A stretch of DNA of 64,000 nt, from assembly GCF_003710805.1 (NCBI RefSeq), contig NZ_RHHB01000002.1:1-64000 (forward strand), in the 5' to 3' direction. Source of the stretch: Agromyces tardus. Lineage in GTDB: Bacteria; Actinomycetota; Actinomycetes; Actinomycetales; Microbacteriaceae. Below are positions 16,038-25,621 of this stretch, piece by piece. Every line of letters starts with the position of its first letter. Position 1 is the first letter of the stretch. Position numbers and translations under genes: made by a program. A model generated the notes under the pieces. It had not been told where the DNA came from. It worked only from the letters and a program-made list of their open reading frames with translations, and made no database searches.

Positions 16038-18665
16038 TCAGGTGGGGGTCGCGCCGACCCCGGCCTCCGCCGTCGCCTGGGTGGCGGCGAGCGCGAAGTC
16101 GAGCGCCGCCCGTCGCGGCATCCGCCGTCCCCGCTCGCGGGCGGACTGGAACTCCGCCGCGCGGTCCGACGCGAGGATCCGCTCCACGATCGGGAGGTAG
16201 GTGACGTTCGAGCGCTGGTCCACCAGCCCGGTGCGGATGCGGACGGTCTCGGCCGCGCCGAACAGCGCACCCGCGCGGTCGATGTCGCCGACGGCGGCCG
16301 CGCACGCCGCGAGTCCCTCGAGGGCGTACCCGACGCCGTCCTCGTTGCCGAGCCGGAGCGACAGCTCCAGGTCTCGGACGAAGATGTCGGGGCGCGCCTC
16401 GCCGTGCGCGAGCCTGGCCCAGCCGAGGTTCGCGAGCGTGATGCTCTCGATGAAGACGTCCTCCTGGCGCCGGGCGTCCTCCAGGAGGCCCTCGAAGATC
16501 TCGATCGCCTGATCGACGTCGCCCTTCGACAGCACGAGGTTGCCGAGAGCGTCGCGGAAGAGCCCCGCGAAGGTGGGATGCTCGTCGGGGGTCACGAGTT
16601 CGAGCGCCCGTCGCTGCAGTCCCTCGGCCCGCTCGAAGTCCGGCGGAGTCATCGCGGTGCAGGCGATGGCCAGTGCGGTCAGCGCGCCGCCCTCGCCCAG
16701 CTTGTCGCCGACCGCATGGAAGAGCGCGAGGCTCCACTCGATCGGTCCCAGGTCCACCTGCGCCCCCGGCTGCAGCAGGGAGACCCACGAGGTGAGTCCG
16801 AGCGCGATGGCCCGCGTGTGGTCGCGCAGCGGCACGCCGGCATGCAGGACGTCCTCCATCCATGCCTTCGCTTCGGGGAACTCGCCTCGGATCCACCAGT
16901 AGAGGAAGAGTCGCCAGACGGCGAGGGCCACCGCATCGACCTCCCCCTCGGCGATCATGTGGCGGTAGGCGGCGCGCAGGTTGTCGCGCTCGGCCTCGAG
17001 CCTCGTCAGGGCGCCGGCCTGCGTCGGCCCCTGCAGCAGTGGACCGATCTCGCCCGCGAGCTGCAGGTAGTGCTCGCCGTGCGCGCGGCGCACGGCGGCG
17101 GCGTCCGGCTCGAGTGCGAACCGCGCGCTCGCGATCTCGCGAACCGGCACGAGCATCGAGTACACCGGTACGCCGTCGTCGGCGTGCAGCCGCAGCAGGC
17201 TGCCGTCGACGAGCTCGAGGAGCGGCCCGAGCAGGTCGGCCGCCCAGGGCGCATCCGCGCTGATCGCCTCGACGGCGTCGAGGCTGAAGTCCCCGGCGAA
17301 GACGCCCAGGCGCACGAACAGGGCCCGCGCCTCGGGGCTGAGCAGGTCGATGCTCCACTCCACGGTCGCCTGGATGGTGCGCTGGCGCTCGGGGATGTCG
17401 CGTGCGGCCGTGACGAGCAGGGGCAGCATCCGGTCGAGCCGTCCGAGCATGGCGGCCGGGGTGAGGGCCCGGATGCGGGCGGCGGCGAGCTCGATCGCCA
17501 GCGGCACGCCCTCGAGGGCGAGGCAGATGCGCGCGACGCCCTCGGCGTTCTCGGCGGTCACCTCGAAGCGCGGGTCGGCGGCCCGGGCGCGGTTCAGGAA
17601 CAGCCGCACGGCGGGCGCCTCGGAGATCGACTCCACGGATGCCCGGGCGGGGTCGGGCGGCAGGCCGAGCGGCTCGACGTCGAACACCCGCTCGCCGCGG
17701 ATCCGCAGGCGCGCGCGGCTCGTCACGAGGAACGTCGCGTCGGGCAGCTCGTTGAGCAGGGACATCACGTCGGACGCCGCGCTGAGCACGTGCTCGAAGC
17801 TGTCGAGCACGATGAGGTCGCGTCGGCCGGCTCGCGCGACGCCGAGCTGCTCGCTCAGGGGGCGGTCGCCGCTGTCGCGCACGCCGAGCTCGCGGGCGAT
17901 CGCGGGGAGCACGTCGACCGGCTCGGCGACGTACTCGAGCTGCACGAAGGTGACCCGGTCGAACGACTGCCCGGCACTGCGGGCGACCTCGATCGCGAGG
18001 CGGCTCTTCCCGATGCCGCCCGGGCCCACGAGGGTGATCACCCGTTGGGTGCGGTCGCCGAGCCAGTCGAGCAGGGTCGCGACCTCCTGCTCCCTGCCCA
18101 CGGACTCGGTGTACGGCACGGGGATGTGCTCCGGCGCGAGGGCGGGCGCCTCCTCGACGACGGGCCGCGCGCCGACGCGGGCGGCGTCGAACCGCTCGGC
18201 GAGCAGCGTCGCGAGGTCGCCCTCGATGAGCTCGGCCAGCTGCTCTGTGGTCGTGAACGGGGTGTACGAGGCGGTGTCGTCGTCGCGGATCCGGTTGAGC
18301 AGCTCGGTGAGGCGCTCCTCGCGCTCAGCGGGCTGCTTCAGGTAGATGAGCTTCGGCATGTGCCGTGGAGCGAGCCGGTACTCGTCCTCGAGGCCCGAGA
18401 TCTCCTCGGCGGGGGCGATCCAGCCGTAGTGCTCCCAGTAGATCCCGACGAAGACGTCGCTCTGCTCGAGGTAGGCGCGGTAGAGCTGCTGCGGCGGATG
18501 CGGCCGTGCCCCGAGCTCGAACATGACGGGGGCGAGGTGCAGCCCCTCGATCGCGGCGCGTGCGGCCCGGCGCTCGGGCTCCAGCTCCTTGAGGGTCGAG
18601 CTCACGAAGACCCGCAGCCGTTGGTCGGGCGTGCGGATCGGGACCTCGGGCGCGCCGTCCGTCAT
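16038..18665 (-). CDS. DUF4062-NB-ARC-TPR STAND ATPase (copy 1)
   Basis: An 875-residue signal-transduction ATPase. Residues about 15-110 are DUF4062, a TIR-like fold (RLRVFVSSTLKELEPERRAA, LEQSDVFVGIYWEHYGWI, LEDEYRLAPRHMPKLIYLK). An NB-ARC/NTPase core follows, with Walker A GPGGIGKSR near residue 220, Walker B DLIVLDSFE, and a GLPLA-like motif (CLALEGVPLAIELAAARI). A winged helix and TPR-like repeats (about 560-860) complete it. There is no C-terminal DNA-binding domain. STAND proteins oligomerise when a ligand binds the repeats, and the N-terminal domain is the effector. ATG 18665 was chosen over 18716 because homology to copy 2 begins at PIRTPDQ. A close paralogue lies at 25622-28240. Target and ligand are unknown. 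Confidence 0.85.
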   Translation of the reverse strand: MTDGAPEVPIRTPDQRLRVFVSSTLKELEPERRAARAAIEGLHLAPVMFELGARPHPPQQLYRAYLEQSDVFVGIYWEHYGWIAPAEEISGLEDEYRLAPRHMPKLIYLKQPAEREERLTELLNRIRDDDTASYTPFTTTEQLAELIEGDLATLLAERFDAARVGARPVVEEAPALAPEHIPVPYTESVGREQEVATLLDWLGDRTQRVITLVGPGGIGKSRLAIEVARSAGQSFDRVTFVQLEYVAEPVDVLPAIARELGVRDSGDRPLSEQLGVARAGRRDLIVLDSFEHVLSAASDVMSLLNELPDATFLVTSRARLRIRGERVFDVEPLGLPPDPARASVESISEAPAVRLFLNRARAADPRFEVTAENAEGVARICLALEGVPLAIELAAARIRALTPAAMLGRLDRMLPLLVTAARDIPERQRTIQATVEWSIDLLSPEARALFVRLGVFAGDFSLDAVEAISADAPWAADLLGPLLELVDGSLLRLHADDGVPVYSMLVPVREIASARFALEPDAAAVRRAHGEHYLQLAGEIGPLLQGPTQAGALTRLEAERDNLRAAYRHMIAEGEVDAVALAVWRLFLYWWIRGEFPEAKAWMEDVLHAGVPLRDHTRAIALGLTSWVSLLQPGAQVDLGPIEWSLALFHAVGDKLGEGGALTALAIACTAMTPPDFERAEGLQRRALELVTPDEHPTFAGLFRDALGNLVLSKGDVDQAIEIFEGLLEDARRQEDVFIESITLANLGWARLAHGEARPDIFVRDLELSLRLGNEDGVGYALEGLAACAAAVGDIDRAGALFGAAETVRIRTGLVDQRSNVTYLPIVERILASDRAAEFQSARERGRRMPRRAALDFALAATQATAEAGVGATPT

Positions 18666-18791
18666 GGCGAGACCCTCGGTATCACCGGCGTGCATCCCCA
18701 GTGGGTGCCCATGCACATATTGTGGAGCGCTCGGACAGCGCCGTCCACCACCCCGAATGGGGAATTCGGTGCGAGCCGGGATGCCGCGGCG

Positions 18792-19394
18792 TCAGGCGTG
18801 CGTCCTCGCGGACCCGCTTGCCGGCGCCGCCACCGTGCCGATCGCCAGGTCGATGAGCGCCTCGGCGGCCGCGCGGCCGTCGTCGGCCCAGCTCGGGTCG
18901 CCGGCGATGGCCGCGGAGGTCTGGGCCCCCTCGGCGAGCAGGGAGAGCTGGCGCCCGAGCATCTCGGTGCCGCCGGCCTCGAGGGCCAGCCGCTCGACGA
19001 GCGCCTGGAAGTCGGCCTTCTGCTGCCGCACCACGGCGTGCACGGCCTCGGAGGTCGCACCGGACTCGCCGTAGGTGTTGATGAAGAAGCATCCCCGGAA
19101 GTCGTCGGTCTCGAACCAGGTGCGCAGGAAGTCGAAGATGGCGAGCAAGCGCCCGCGTGCGCCGTCGGCCGAGGCGAGCGACCGGCCGAGGTCGCGATCC
19201 CAGACATGGCGGCGTTCGCCGAGCACCGCCACGACGAGGTCGGCCTTCGACGGGAATACGGAGTAGATGCGCTTGAGCGAGATGCCGGAGGCCGCGCGCA
19301 CGGCATCCATGCCGACCTCGTGGATGCCGCGCGCGTAGTAGAGCGCGTCGGCGGCCGCGACGATCCGGTCGCGCACCTCGTGTTCATCGATCAT
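18792..19394 (-). CDS. TetR-family repressor, probable regulator of the 19482 hydrolase
   Basis: A 200-residue repressor. The N-terminal helix-turn-helix reads IVAAADALYYARGIHEVGMD, with RAASGISLKRIYSVFPSKAD as the recognition region; the remainder is a ligand-binding helical domain of the TetR_C type (FINTYGESG, VVRQQKADFQALVERL). It is divergent from an alpha/beta hydrolase, and two inverted repeats built on GAGAAC-N4-GTTCTC lie between them. It therefore probably represses both itself and the hydrolase. ATG 19394 starts close to the first operator. The inducer is unknown. Confidence 0.88.
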   Translation of the reverse strand: MIDEHEVRDRIVAAADALYYARGIHEVGMDAVRAASGISLKRIYSVFPSKADLVVAVLGERRHVWDRDLGRSLASADGARGRLLAIFDFLRTWFETDDFRGCFFINTYGESGATSEAVHAVVRQQKADFQALVERLALEAGGTEMLGRQLSLLAEGAQTSAAIAGDPSWADDGRAAAEALIDLAIGTVAAPASGSARTHA

Positions 19395-19407
19395 TTCGTC
19401 ATCCCGA

Positions 19408-20324
<917 letters not shown>

Positions 20325-20332
20325 TCGCCGCC

Positions 20333-20371
20333 CGGCTGCGGAGGGCCGCCCCGCCGGGCTCTCCGCAGCCG
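20333..20371 (+). terminator. Terminator hairpin after the alpha/beta hydrolase
   Basis: CGGCTGCGGAG and CTCCGCAGCCG pair over 11 bp around a GC-rich loop, 8 nt after the hydrolase stop and upstream of the LacI gene. Confidence 0.6.
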
Positions 20372-20457
20372 ACCGGGTGACGGGCCGCGAAGTCGCCTTC
20401 GATGCCGCGACGGCCCGCGCGGGCCGACCCCCGCCCCACGTCGTAGGCTCGAAGCAG

Positions 20458-21525
20458 ATGGGCGGATCGCAGGGGGAGCACGGGATGCCGAGGCGCGCCG
20501 AGGGGCGTCCCAGCATCGTCGCCGTCGCGGCCGCGGCCGGCGTGTCGCCCACCACGGTGTCCCACGCGCTCAGCGGCACGCGCCCCGTGCGCGACGAGAC
20601 GCGGGAGCGCGTCCTCCGCGCCGCTGAGCGACTCGGCTACAGCCCCAACCCGATCGCGAGCGGTCTGCGACTCCAGCGCACGGGCGTGGTCGGCTTCGCG
20701 AGCGACCACGTCGCCACGAGCGCGTTCGCCGGTCGCATCCTGCAGGGCGCGCAGGATGTCGCGCGCGAGCGCGGGATGCTGCTCATGGCGGTCGACTCCG
20801 AGGGCGACGCCGACCTGGAGGACCGTCAGCTGCGCTCGCTCGCCGACCACCGCGTCGACGGGATCATGGTCGCGCGCATGTTCCACCAGGTCGTCGGACG
20901 CCCGGCAGCGATCGGCCGCATCCCGGTCGTCCTGGTCGACGCGGTGCCGGCCGAGGGCTGGCGTGTGGCCTCGGTCGCGCCCGACGAGCCCGGAATCGCG
21001 GCGACCGCGGTCGCACGACTGCTCGCCGCCGGCCACCGCCGCATCGCCTTCGCGAACACGACGGACGAGGCGCCAGCGTCTCGTGGGCGGGAGGCCGGAT
21101 TCCGGGCGGCGGTCGCGGAGGCGGGCCTCGGCGCGCGCGCCCTCGTCGAGTACGGCGCCTCCGATGCGGGGGGCGGCAGGGTCGCCGGGATGCGGCTGCT
21201 CGACCGTCCGGCGCAGGACCGACCGACCGCCGTGGTCTGCTTCAACGACCAGATGGCGATGGGGGTGTACCAGGCCGCAGCGGCGCTCGGGCTCGACGTG
21301 CCGCGCGACTGCTCGGTGGTGGGCGTCGACGACCTCGAGATCGTCGCGGCGGCGCTCGTGCCCGCCCTGACCACGGTCGCGCTCCCGCATCGGGAGATGG
21401 GCCGCTCGGGCATGTCGGCGCTCCTCGACCGCATCGAGCGGGGCGAGGGCGAGGCGGATGCCGCGGAGCCGGCCTTCCTGCGCTGCGAGCTGATCGAGCG
21501 CGGGTCCGTCGGTCCGCCGCCCTGA
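20458..21525 (+). CDS. LacI-family regulator (LacI-1)
   Basis: A 355-residue repressor with an N-terminal helix-turn-helix (VAAAAGVSPTTVSHALSG), an intact hinge region (RLGYSPNPIASGLRLQRTG) and a periplasmic-binding-protein-like sensor domain ending in LPHREMGRSGMSALLDRI. The start is taken as ATG 20458, 8 nt after TAGGCT, identical in spacing to the paralogue at 32101; ATG 20485, with GGGGGAG upstream, is an alternative. It converges on the GH32 gene (4-nt gap) and is a candidate regulator of that gene's TTGCAAATCGATTTGCAA operator. LacI-2 is its closest relative in the window (CFNDQMAMGVYQ and GHRR shared). Confidence 0.87.
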   Translation: MGGSQGEHGMPRRAEGRPSIVAVAAAAGVSPTTVSHALSGTRPVRDETRERVLRAAERLGYSPNPIASGLRLQRTGVVGFASDHVATSAFAGRILQGAQDVARERGMLLMAVDSEGDADLEDRQLRSLADHRVDGIMVARMFHQVVGRPAAIGRIPVVLVDAVPAEGWRVASVAPDEPGIAATAVARLLAAGHRRIAFANTTDEAPASRGREAGFRAAVAEAGLGARALVEYGASDAGGGRVAGMRLLDRPAQDRPTAVVCFNDQMAMGVYQAAAALGLDVPRDCSVVGVDDLEIVAAALVPALTTVALPHREMGRSGMSALLDRIERGEGEADAAEPAFLRCELIERGSVGPPP

Positions 21526-21529
21526 CCCC

Positions 21530-23233
21530 TCAACCCGCTGCGCGTGCCGCGGCCCGGTCCACCGGGGCCACGGCGAGGGGCGAGAGCCGCAATGACTCGA
21601 TGACCGTCGTGCCTCCGACGGATTCAACCGCGAGTCCGTTGGCGCAGGGAGCTCCGAACACGAGGCTCGAGAGCACCTGGTCGCCGCCGTTCACGAACAC
21701 CTCGACCGAGGATGCGTCGACGATCACGTCGAGTGTCACGACGCCGTCGTGCGGCGGGGCGGGTGCCGTGCGCACCTCACGGTAGGCGGGCGGCATCGCG
21801 GCGGCGGCCGCGTCGGCATCGCGGGCCAGGAACGCGCGCTGGGTCGCGAAGTCGACGCCCACCGTCGCGAACGACCCCTCGCCGTCCTTGATGCGGAACC
21901 GCACCTCGCGTGCTGCACCGTCGCCGTCGCCCGTCCGGAGGGCGAGGCGCAGGCGGTACGCGTCGGACGCGGGCTGGGGCAATGGCGGGGCCGCGCCCTC
22001 CGCAACCCGGAGGTCCCGTGCCGTCGCAGGGGCACGCTCGAGCGAGGCGAGCCCGTCGTGGGGCGATGAGACGAGCGTCGGCCGGCCGTCGCGGTCGGTC
22101 AGCGCGAGCTCCCGGACGAGCGAGTCCGCGCCGCCGTGCCAGTCCTCGGTGGGCAGGTCGCCCGCGTAGGCCCAGTTGTTGAGCCACCCGATCGCGTACC
22201 GTCCGTCCAAGCGGTCCACGGCGCTCTCGCGGGGGTCGTCCCACGTGACGGTCGCGTAGAAGTCCGAGCCTCGATCGAGCCACTGCGGGTCCGCGGCATC
22301 CGTCGTGAAGGCCTCGCCGTTCCAGTCGCCGGTCCAGTACGCGGTTCCCGTCGACATCCCGTGCCGTTCGCCGTTGGCGCCGGCGACCAGTACCCAGCGG
22401 GTGTCCGAGGGATCCCCGTCGACCGACATCCGGAAGAGGTCGGGGCACTCGAGCACGCCGAGGTCGTCGCGCTCGAAGCCCGAGCGGTACGTCCAGGCCT
22501 TCAGGTCGGGCGACGTGTAGAAGCCCAGCTTGTGGCCCTCCGCGAGCACCATGAGCCATTCGCGGCGCTCCGCGTCCCAGACGATCTTCGGATCGCGGAA
22601 GTGGGGCTCGCCGGGGTTGTCCATCACCGGGTTGCCCTCGAACGGCTCGAACGAGTACCCGCCGTCGGTCGACACGAAGAGCGACTGGCGCTGGATGCCC
22701 TCGTCCTGCTGGGTGAGGATGGCGATGACCGCGCCCGCACCGAAGCCCGCCGTGTCCTCGGTGTCGATCACCGCGCTGCCGGTCTCGATGTCGCCGAGGC
22801 CGTTGGCGTACTTCTCGATGGCGATGCCCTCCTCGCGCCAGTGCACGAGGTCGGTGGAGGTCGCGTGGTACCACTCGGTGCCGTTCCCCTCGGGGTAGTC
22901 GGCGTTGTAGAGGTAGTAGTAATGCCAGCGGCCGTCGAGCCAGAACGGGCGCTGCGGATCGTTCATCCACCGCTCGCCCGGGGTGAGATGGACCGCCGGA
23001 CGGTACGGCGACCAGTCGCCCGGGCGCTCGACGTCCTGTCCGGGCGGCGCCGTCGCGGTCGCGCCCGGAGCCTCCGGCTTCTGGTCGCCGCCGACGAGTG
23101 CGAGTGCGGCGACGACGGCGAGTGCAACGCAGGCCGCGGCGGCGATCGTCCATGCCGCGGGCCGTCGCCAGCGGCCCGAGCGCGCACGCGGACCCGTGCC
23201 GGACGGCACGTCGCGCGAGTGTGTTCGGTTCAT
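21530..23233 (-). CDS. GH32 fructan hydrolase, membrane-anchored or secreted (GH32-1)
   Basis: A 567-residue GH32 beta-fructosidase. A hydrophobic segment at about residues 27-48 without a clear cleavage site suggests a signal anchor. The five-bladed propeller holds the nucleophile in WMNDPQ (89-94), the transition-state Asp in FRDPK (212-216) and the acid/base Glu in ECPDLF (262-267); a beta-sandwich follows from about 400. WMNDPQRPF, rather than WMNDPNG, resembles the levanase/levanbiohydrolase branch, so levan is the likely substrate (inference). ATG 23233 has GGAGG at the right spacing. Its promoter carries a palindrome different from the other fructan genes, implying separate control. 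Confidence 0.9.
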   Translation of the reverse strand: MNRTHSRDVPSGTGPRARSGRWRRPAAWTIAAAACVALAVVAALALVGGDQKPEAPGATATAPPGQDVERPGDWSPYRPAVHLTPGERWMNDPQRPFWLDGRWHYYYLYNADYPEGNGTEWYHATSTDLVHWREEGIAIEKYANGLGDIETGSAVIDTEDTAGFGAGAVIAILTQQDEGIQRQSLFVSTDGGYSFEPFEGNPVMDNPGEPHFRDPKIVWDAERREWLMVLAEGHKLGFYTSPDLKAWTYRSGFERDDLGVLECPDLFRMSVDGDPSDTRWVLVAGANGERHGMSTGTAYWTGDWNGEAFTTDAADPQWLDRGSDFYATVTWDDPRESAVDRLDGRYAIGWLNNWAYAGDLPTEDWHGGADSLVRELALTDRDGRPTLVSSPHDGLASLERAPATARDLRVAEGAAPPLPQPASDAYRLRLALRTGDGDGAAREVRFRIKDGEGSFATVGVDFATQRAFLARDADAAAAAMPPAYREVRTAPAPPHDGVVTLDVIVDASSVEVFVNGGDQVLSSLVFGAPCANGLAVESVGGTTVIESLRLSPLAVAPVDRAAARAAG

Positions 23234-23373
23234 GATCCTCCGTCGTGGTTCGCGCGCCGCCGGCCGTCGGATCCGCCTGCGAGGCGGTCGTCGGACCGGC
23301 GAGGCGCCTTCGCAGCTGTCTGTTCGGGAGAAGCGCAAGCGCCACTCGAGGAGTCGCGGGCCACGCTAACGTC

Positions 23374-23391
23374 TTGCAAATCGATTTGCAA
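23374..23391 (-). promoter_or_regulatory. LacI-type operator over the GH32-1 promoter
   Basis: TTGCAAATCGATTTGCAA is a perfect 18-bp palindrome. On the minus strand TTGCAA, a 17-bp spacer and TAGCGT give a plausible -35/-10 pair, so a bound repressor would cover the -35 and spacer. The central CG is typical of LacI-family sites. A weaker palindrome-like TTTGCATGCGAA lies at 23456-23467. Confidence 0.72.
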
Positions 23392-23497
23392 ACCAGCGAG
23401 CAGTTCCCGCGGCCATGGAAGCGCGATCATCCCCGTCATGGCGCTGATCTGGGGATTTGCATGCGAACGCACCGATCCTCCGAACCTCGCCGCGGAC

Positions 23498-23527
23498 TTG
23501 ACAACGTTGTCAGGATGCGCATAGGTT
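23498..23527 (+). promoter_or_regulatory. Levansucrase promoter with a TGACAACGTTGTCA operator
   Basis: TTGACA (23498-23503), an 18-bp spacer and TAGGTT (23522-23527) form a promoter. The perfect palindrome TGACAACGTTGTCA (23499-23512) overlaps the -35. The same motif recurs at 31424, 35333 and 35413 upstream of the other fructan genes and marks a shared regulon. Confidence 0.78.
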
Positions 23528-23975
23528 CCTGTGCCGGGGGAAGTACAACGCCACGTTCTCGAGGAGCCGCCGAAATCGGCCGCTCACGGACCATCCGGTC
23601 CTCGCACGAAAGCGACGAACGTGAAGACAACGAACGAAACGGCCGTCGCCTGCATCGCAGGCGACGCGCATCGAGGCATCCGCTCGCCCGGCGACCCCGT
23701 CGGCGACGCCGTGCCCGCCCACGACCTCCGGCCGATCGACTGAGCTCGAACGGCCGGCCACGACCGGGTCGGCTGGAGGCGACCGCGACCTCGCCGTCGC
23801 CTGCACCCGCCCCCGGCCGTCGCGACTCGCGCGACGGCCCTCCCGCCGGGTTCCCCCGGGAGCCCGGCCACCCCGGCGGACACGGTCCGCCGATCCGTCG
23901 GCCGTGGACTCGCACTCTCGACACGACCCGTCGCAGCGCGAGCCCGGTCGCACCACACCCTACGAAAGGCACATC
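23528..23975 (+). other. Long structured leader of levansucrase (about 440 nt)
   Basis: No supported ORF lies between the promoter and ATG 23976. Three strong inverted repeats are visible: CGTCGCCTGC/GCAGGCGACG (23644-23666, 3-nt loop), GGCCGTCGCG/CGCGACGGCC (23815-23839, 5-nt loop) and GCCGGGTTCCC/GGGAGCCCGGC (23845-23868). The last two are adjacent and could act as an attenuator or stabilise the message. I do not recognise a known riboswitch. Confidence 0.5.
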
Positions 23976-25562
23976 ATGTCAACATCCACCAGGCGCATGC
24001 GGCGCCCCCTCGTCGGAGGGATCACCGCGGCCGGAGTCCTCGTCGGCACGCTGTTCACGGGCACGGCGGCGGCGGTCGCGCAGCCCGACCTGCAGCCCGG
24101 CGCCGAGCCCACCGTGCACACCCAGCAGGCCTACGCACCGGAGGACGACTTCACCGCGAAGTGGACCCGCGCCGACGCCAAGCAGCTGCAGCGGCTGTCG
24201 GACCCGAACGCGGCCTCCCGCGAGAACTCGATGCCAGCATCGCTCACCATGCCGACCGTCCCGCAGGACTTCCCCGACATGTCGAACGGCGAGGTCTGGG
24301 TCTGGGACACCTGGCCGCTGACCGACGAGCACGGCAACCAGTACAGCGTCAACGGCCAGGAGATCATCTTCTCGCTGGTCGCCGACCGGAGCCTCGGCTT
24401 CGACGACCGCCACGTCTTCGCCAAGATCGGCTACTTCTTCCGCCCGGCCGGGATCCCCGCCGACGAGCGGCCCGAGAACGGCGGCTGGACCTACGGCGGC
24501 CTCGTCTTCAAGGAGGGCGTCACCGGCACGATCTTCGAGGACCAGTCCTACAGCCACCAGACCCAGTGGTCCGGTTCCGCGCGGATCATGAAGGGTGGCG
24601 AGATCAAGCTGTTCTTCACGGATGTCGCGTTCTACCGTGACGCCGCCGGCAACAACATCAAGCCGTACGACCCGCGCATCGCGCTGAGCGTCGGCAAGGT
24701 GCACGCCAACAAGAACGGCGTGAAGCTGACGGGCTTCGACAAGGTGACCGACCTGCTGCAGGCCGACGGCACCTACTACCAGACCGGCGAGCAGAACCCG
24801 TACTTCAACTTCCGCGACCCGTTCACCTTCGAGGACCCGGCGCACCCCGGTGAGACCTACATGGTCTTCGAGGGCAACTCGGCCATGCCGCGCGAGTCCG
24901 CGCAGTGCACCGAGGAGGACCTCGGCTATCGCGAGGGCGACCCCTACGCCGAGTCCCTCGACGAGGTCAACGCCTCGGGCGCGACCTACCAGATCGGCAA
25001 CATCGGCCTCGCGAAGGCCAAGAACGACGAGCTGACCGAGTGGGAGTTCCTCCCGCCGATCCTCTCGGCGAACTGCGTCACCGACCAGACCGAGCGTCCG
25101 CAGTTCGTGTTCAAGGACGGGAAGTCCTACCTGTTCACGATCAGCCACCGCGGCACCTTCGCGGCCGGCCTCGACGGGCCGGAGGGCGTCTACGGCTTCG
25201 TCGGCGACGGCATCCGCAGCGACTTCCAGCCGCTGAACAGCGGGTCCGGCCTGGCCCTGGGCAACCCGACGAACCTCAACTTCGCCGGCGGCCAGCCGTT
25301 CGCGCCGGACTACAACCAACACCCCGGGCACTTCCAGGCGTACTCGCACTACGTCATGCCGGGCGGGCTCGTTCAGTCCTTCATCGACACCATCGGGACG
25401 CACGATGACTTCGTGCGCGGCGGGACACTCGCGCCGACGGTGAAGATGGACATCGAGGGCGCCAGCACGAGCGTCGACTACTCCTACGGGACCGGCGGCC
25501 TCGGCGGCTGGGCCGACATCCCGGCGAACCTCGACGTCAACTCGGGCGGCAAGCTCCAGTAG
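23976..25562 (+). CDS. sacB: Secreted levansucrase (GH68)
   Basis: A 528-residue GH68 fructosyltransferase that transfers fructose from sucrose to growing beta-2,6-fructan, releasing glucose. Signal peptide residues 1 to about 35 (basic start, GGITAAGVLVGTLF, cleavage near AAAVAQ). Catalytic residues: nucleophile Asp111 in VWDTWPL, transition-state Asp in FRDPF (about 281), acid/base Glu373 in TERPQF. ATG 23976 has GAAAGG upstream. Expression is probably repressed by the LacI protein of 34286-35347 through TGACAACGTTGTCA, and possibly tuned by the long leader. Inulosucrase activity cannot be excluded from sequence, but levansucrase is much more usual in this length class. Confidence 0.92.
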   Translation: MSTSTRRMRRPLVGGITAAGVLVGTLFTGTAAAVAQPDLQPGAEPTVHTQQAYAPEDDFTAKWTRADAKQLQRLSDPNAASRENSMPASLTMPTVPQDFPDMSNGEVWVWDTWPLTDEHGNQYSVNGQEIIFSLVADRSLGFDDRHVFAKIGYFFRPAGIPADERPENGGWTYGGLVFKEGVTGTIFEDQSYSHQTQWSGSARIMKGGEIKLFFTDVAFYRDAAGNNIKPYDPRIALSVGKVHANKNGVKLTGFDKVTDLLQADGTYYQTGEQNPYFNFRDPFTFEDPAHPGETYMVFEGNSAMPRESAQCTEEDLGYREGDPYAESLDEVNASGATYQIGNIGLAKAKNDELTEWEFLPPILSANCVTDQTERPQFVFKDGKSYLFTISHRGTFAAGLDGPEGVYGFVGDGIRSDFQPLNSGSGLALGNPTNLNFAGGQPFAPDYNQHPGHFQAYSHYVMPGGLVQSFIDTIGTHDDFVRGGTLAPTVKMDIEGASTSVDYSYGTGGLGGWADIPANLDVNSGGKLQ

Positions 25563-25568
25563 CCGCTT

Positions 25569-25612
25569 GCACGACGGATGCCCCGGGGATCCCCCGGGGC
25601 ATCCGGTCGTGC
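25569..25612. terminator. Strong bidirectional terminator between levansucrase and STAND copy 2
   Basis: GCACGACGGATGCCCCGGGG pairs with its complement across a 3-nt loop, with one bulged base: a stem of 20 bp. It separates the convergent levansucrase and DUF4062 genes. Confidence 0.75.
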
Positions 25613-25621
25613 AGCTCGCCG

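Noticed and set aside
16038-18665. STAND copies as AfsR/SARP-type transcription activators
   Set aside because: Neither protein has an N-terminal OmpR-like or C-terminal LuxR-type DNA-binding domain; the N-terminus is DUF4062.
23245-23972. Possible genes in the levansucrase leader
   Set aside because: Open frames on both strands have arginine/proline-rich, uneven composition, no ribosome sites and no family resemblance; operators and hairpins explain the region better.
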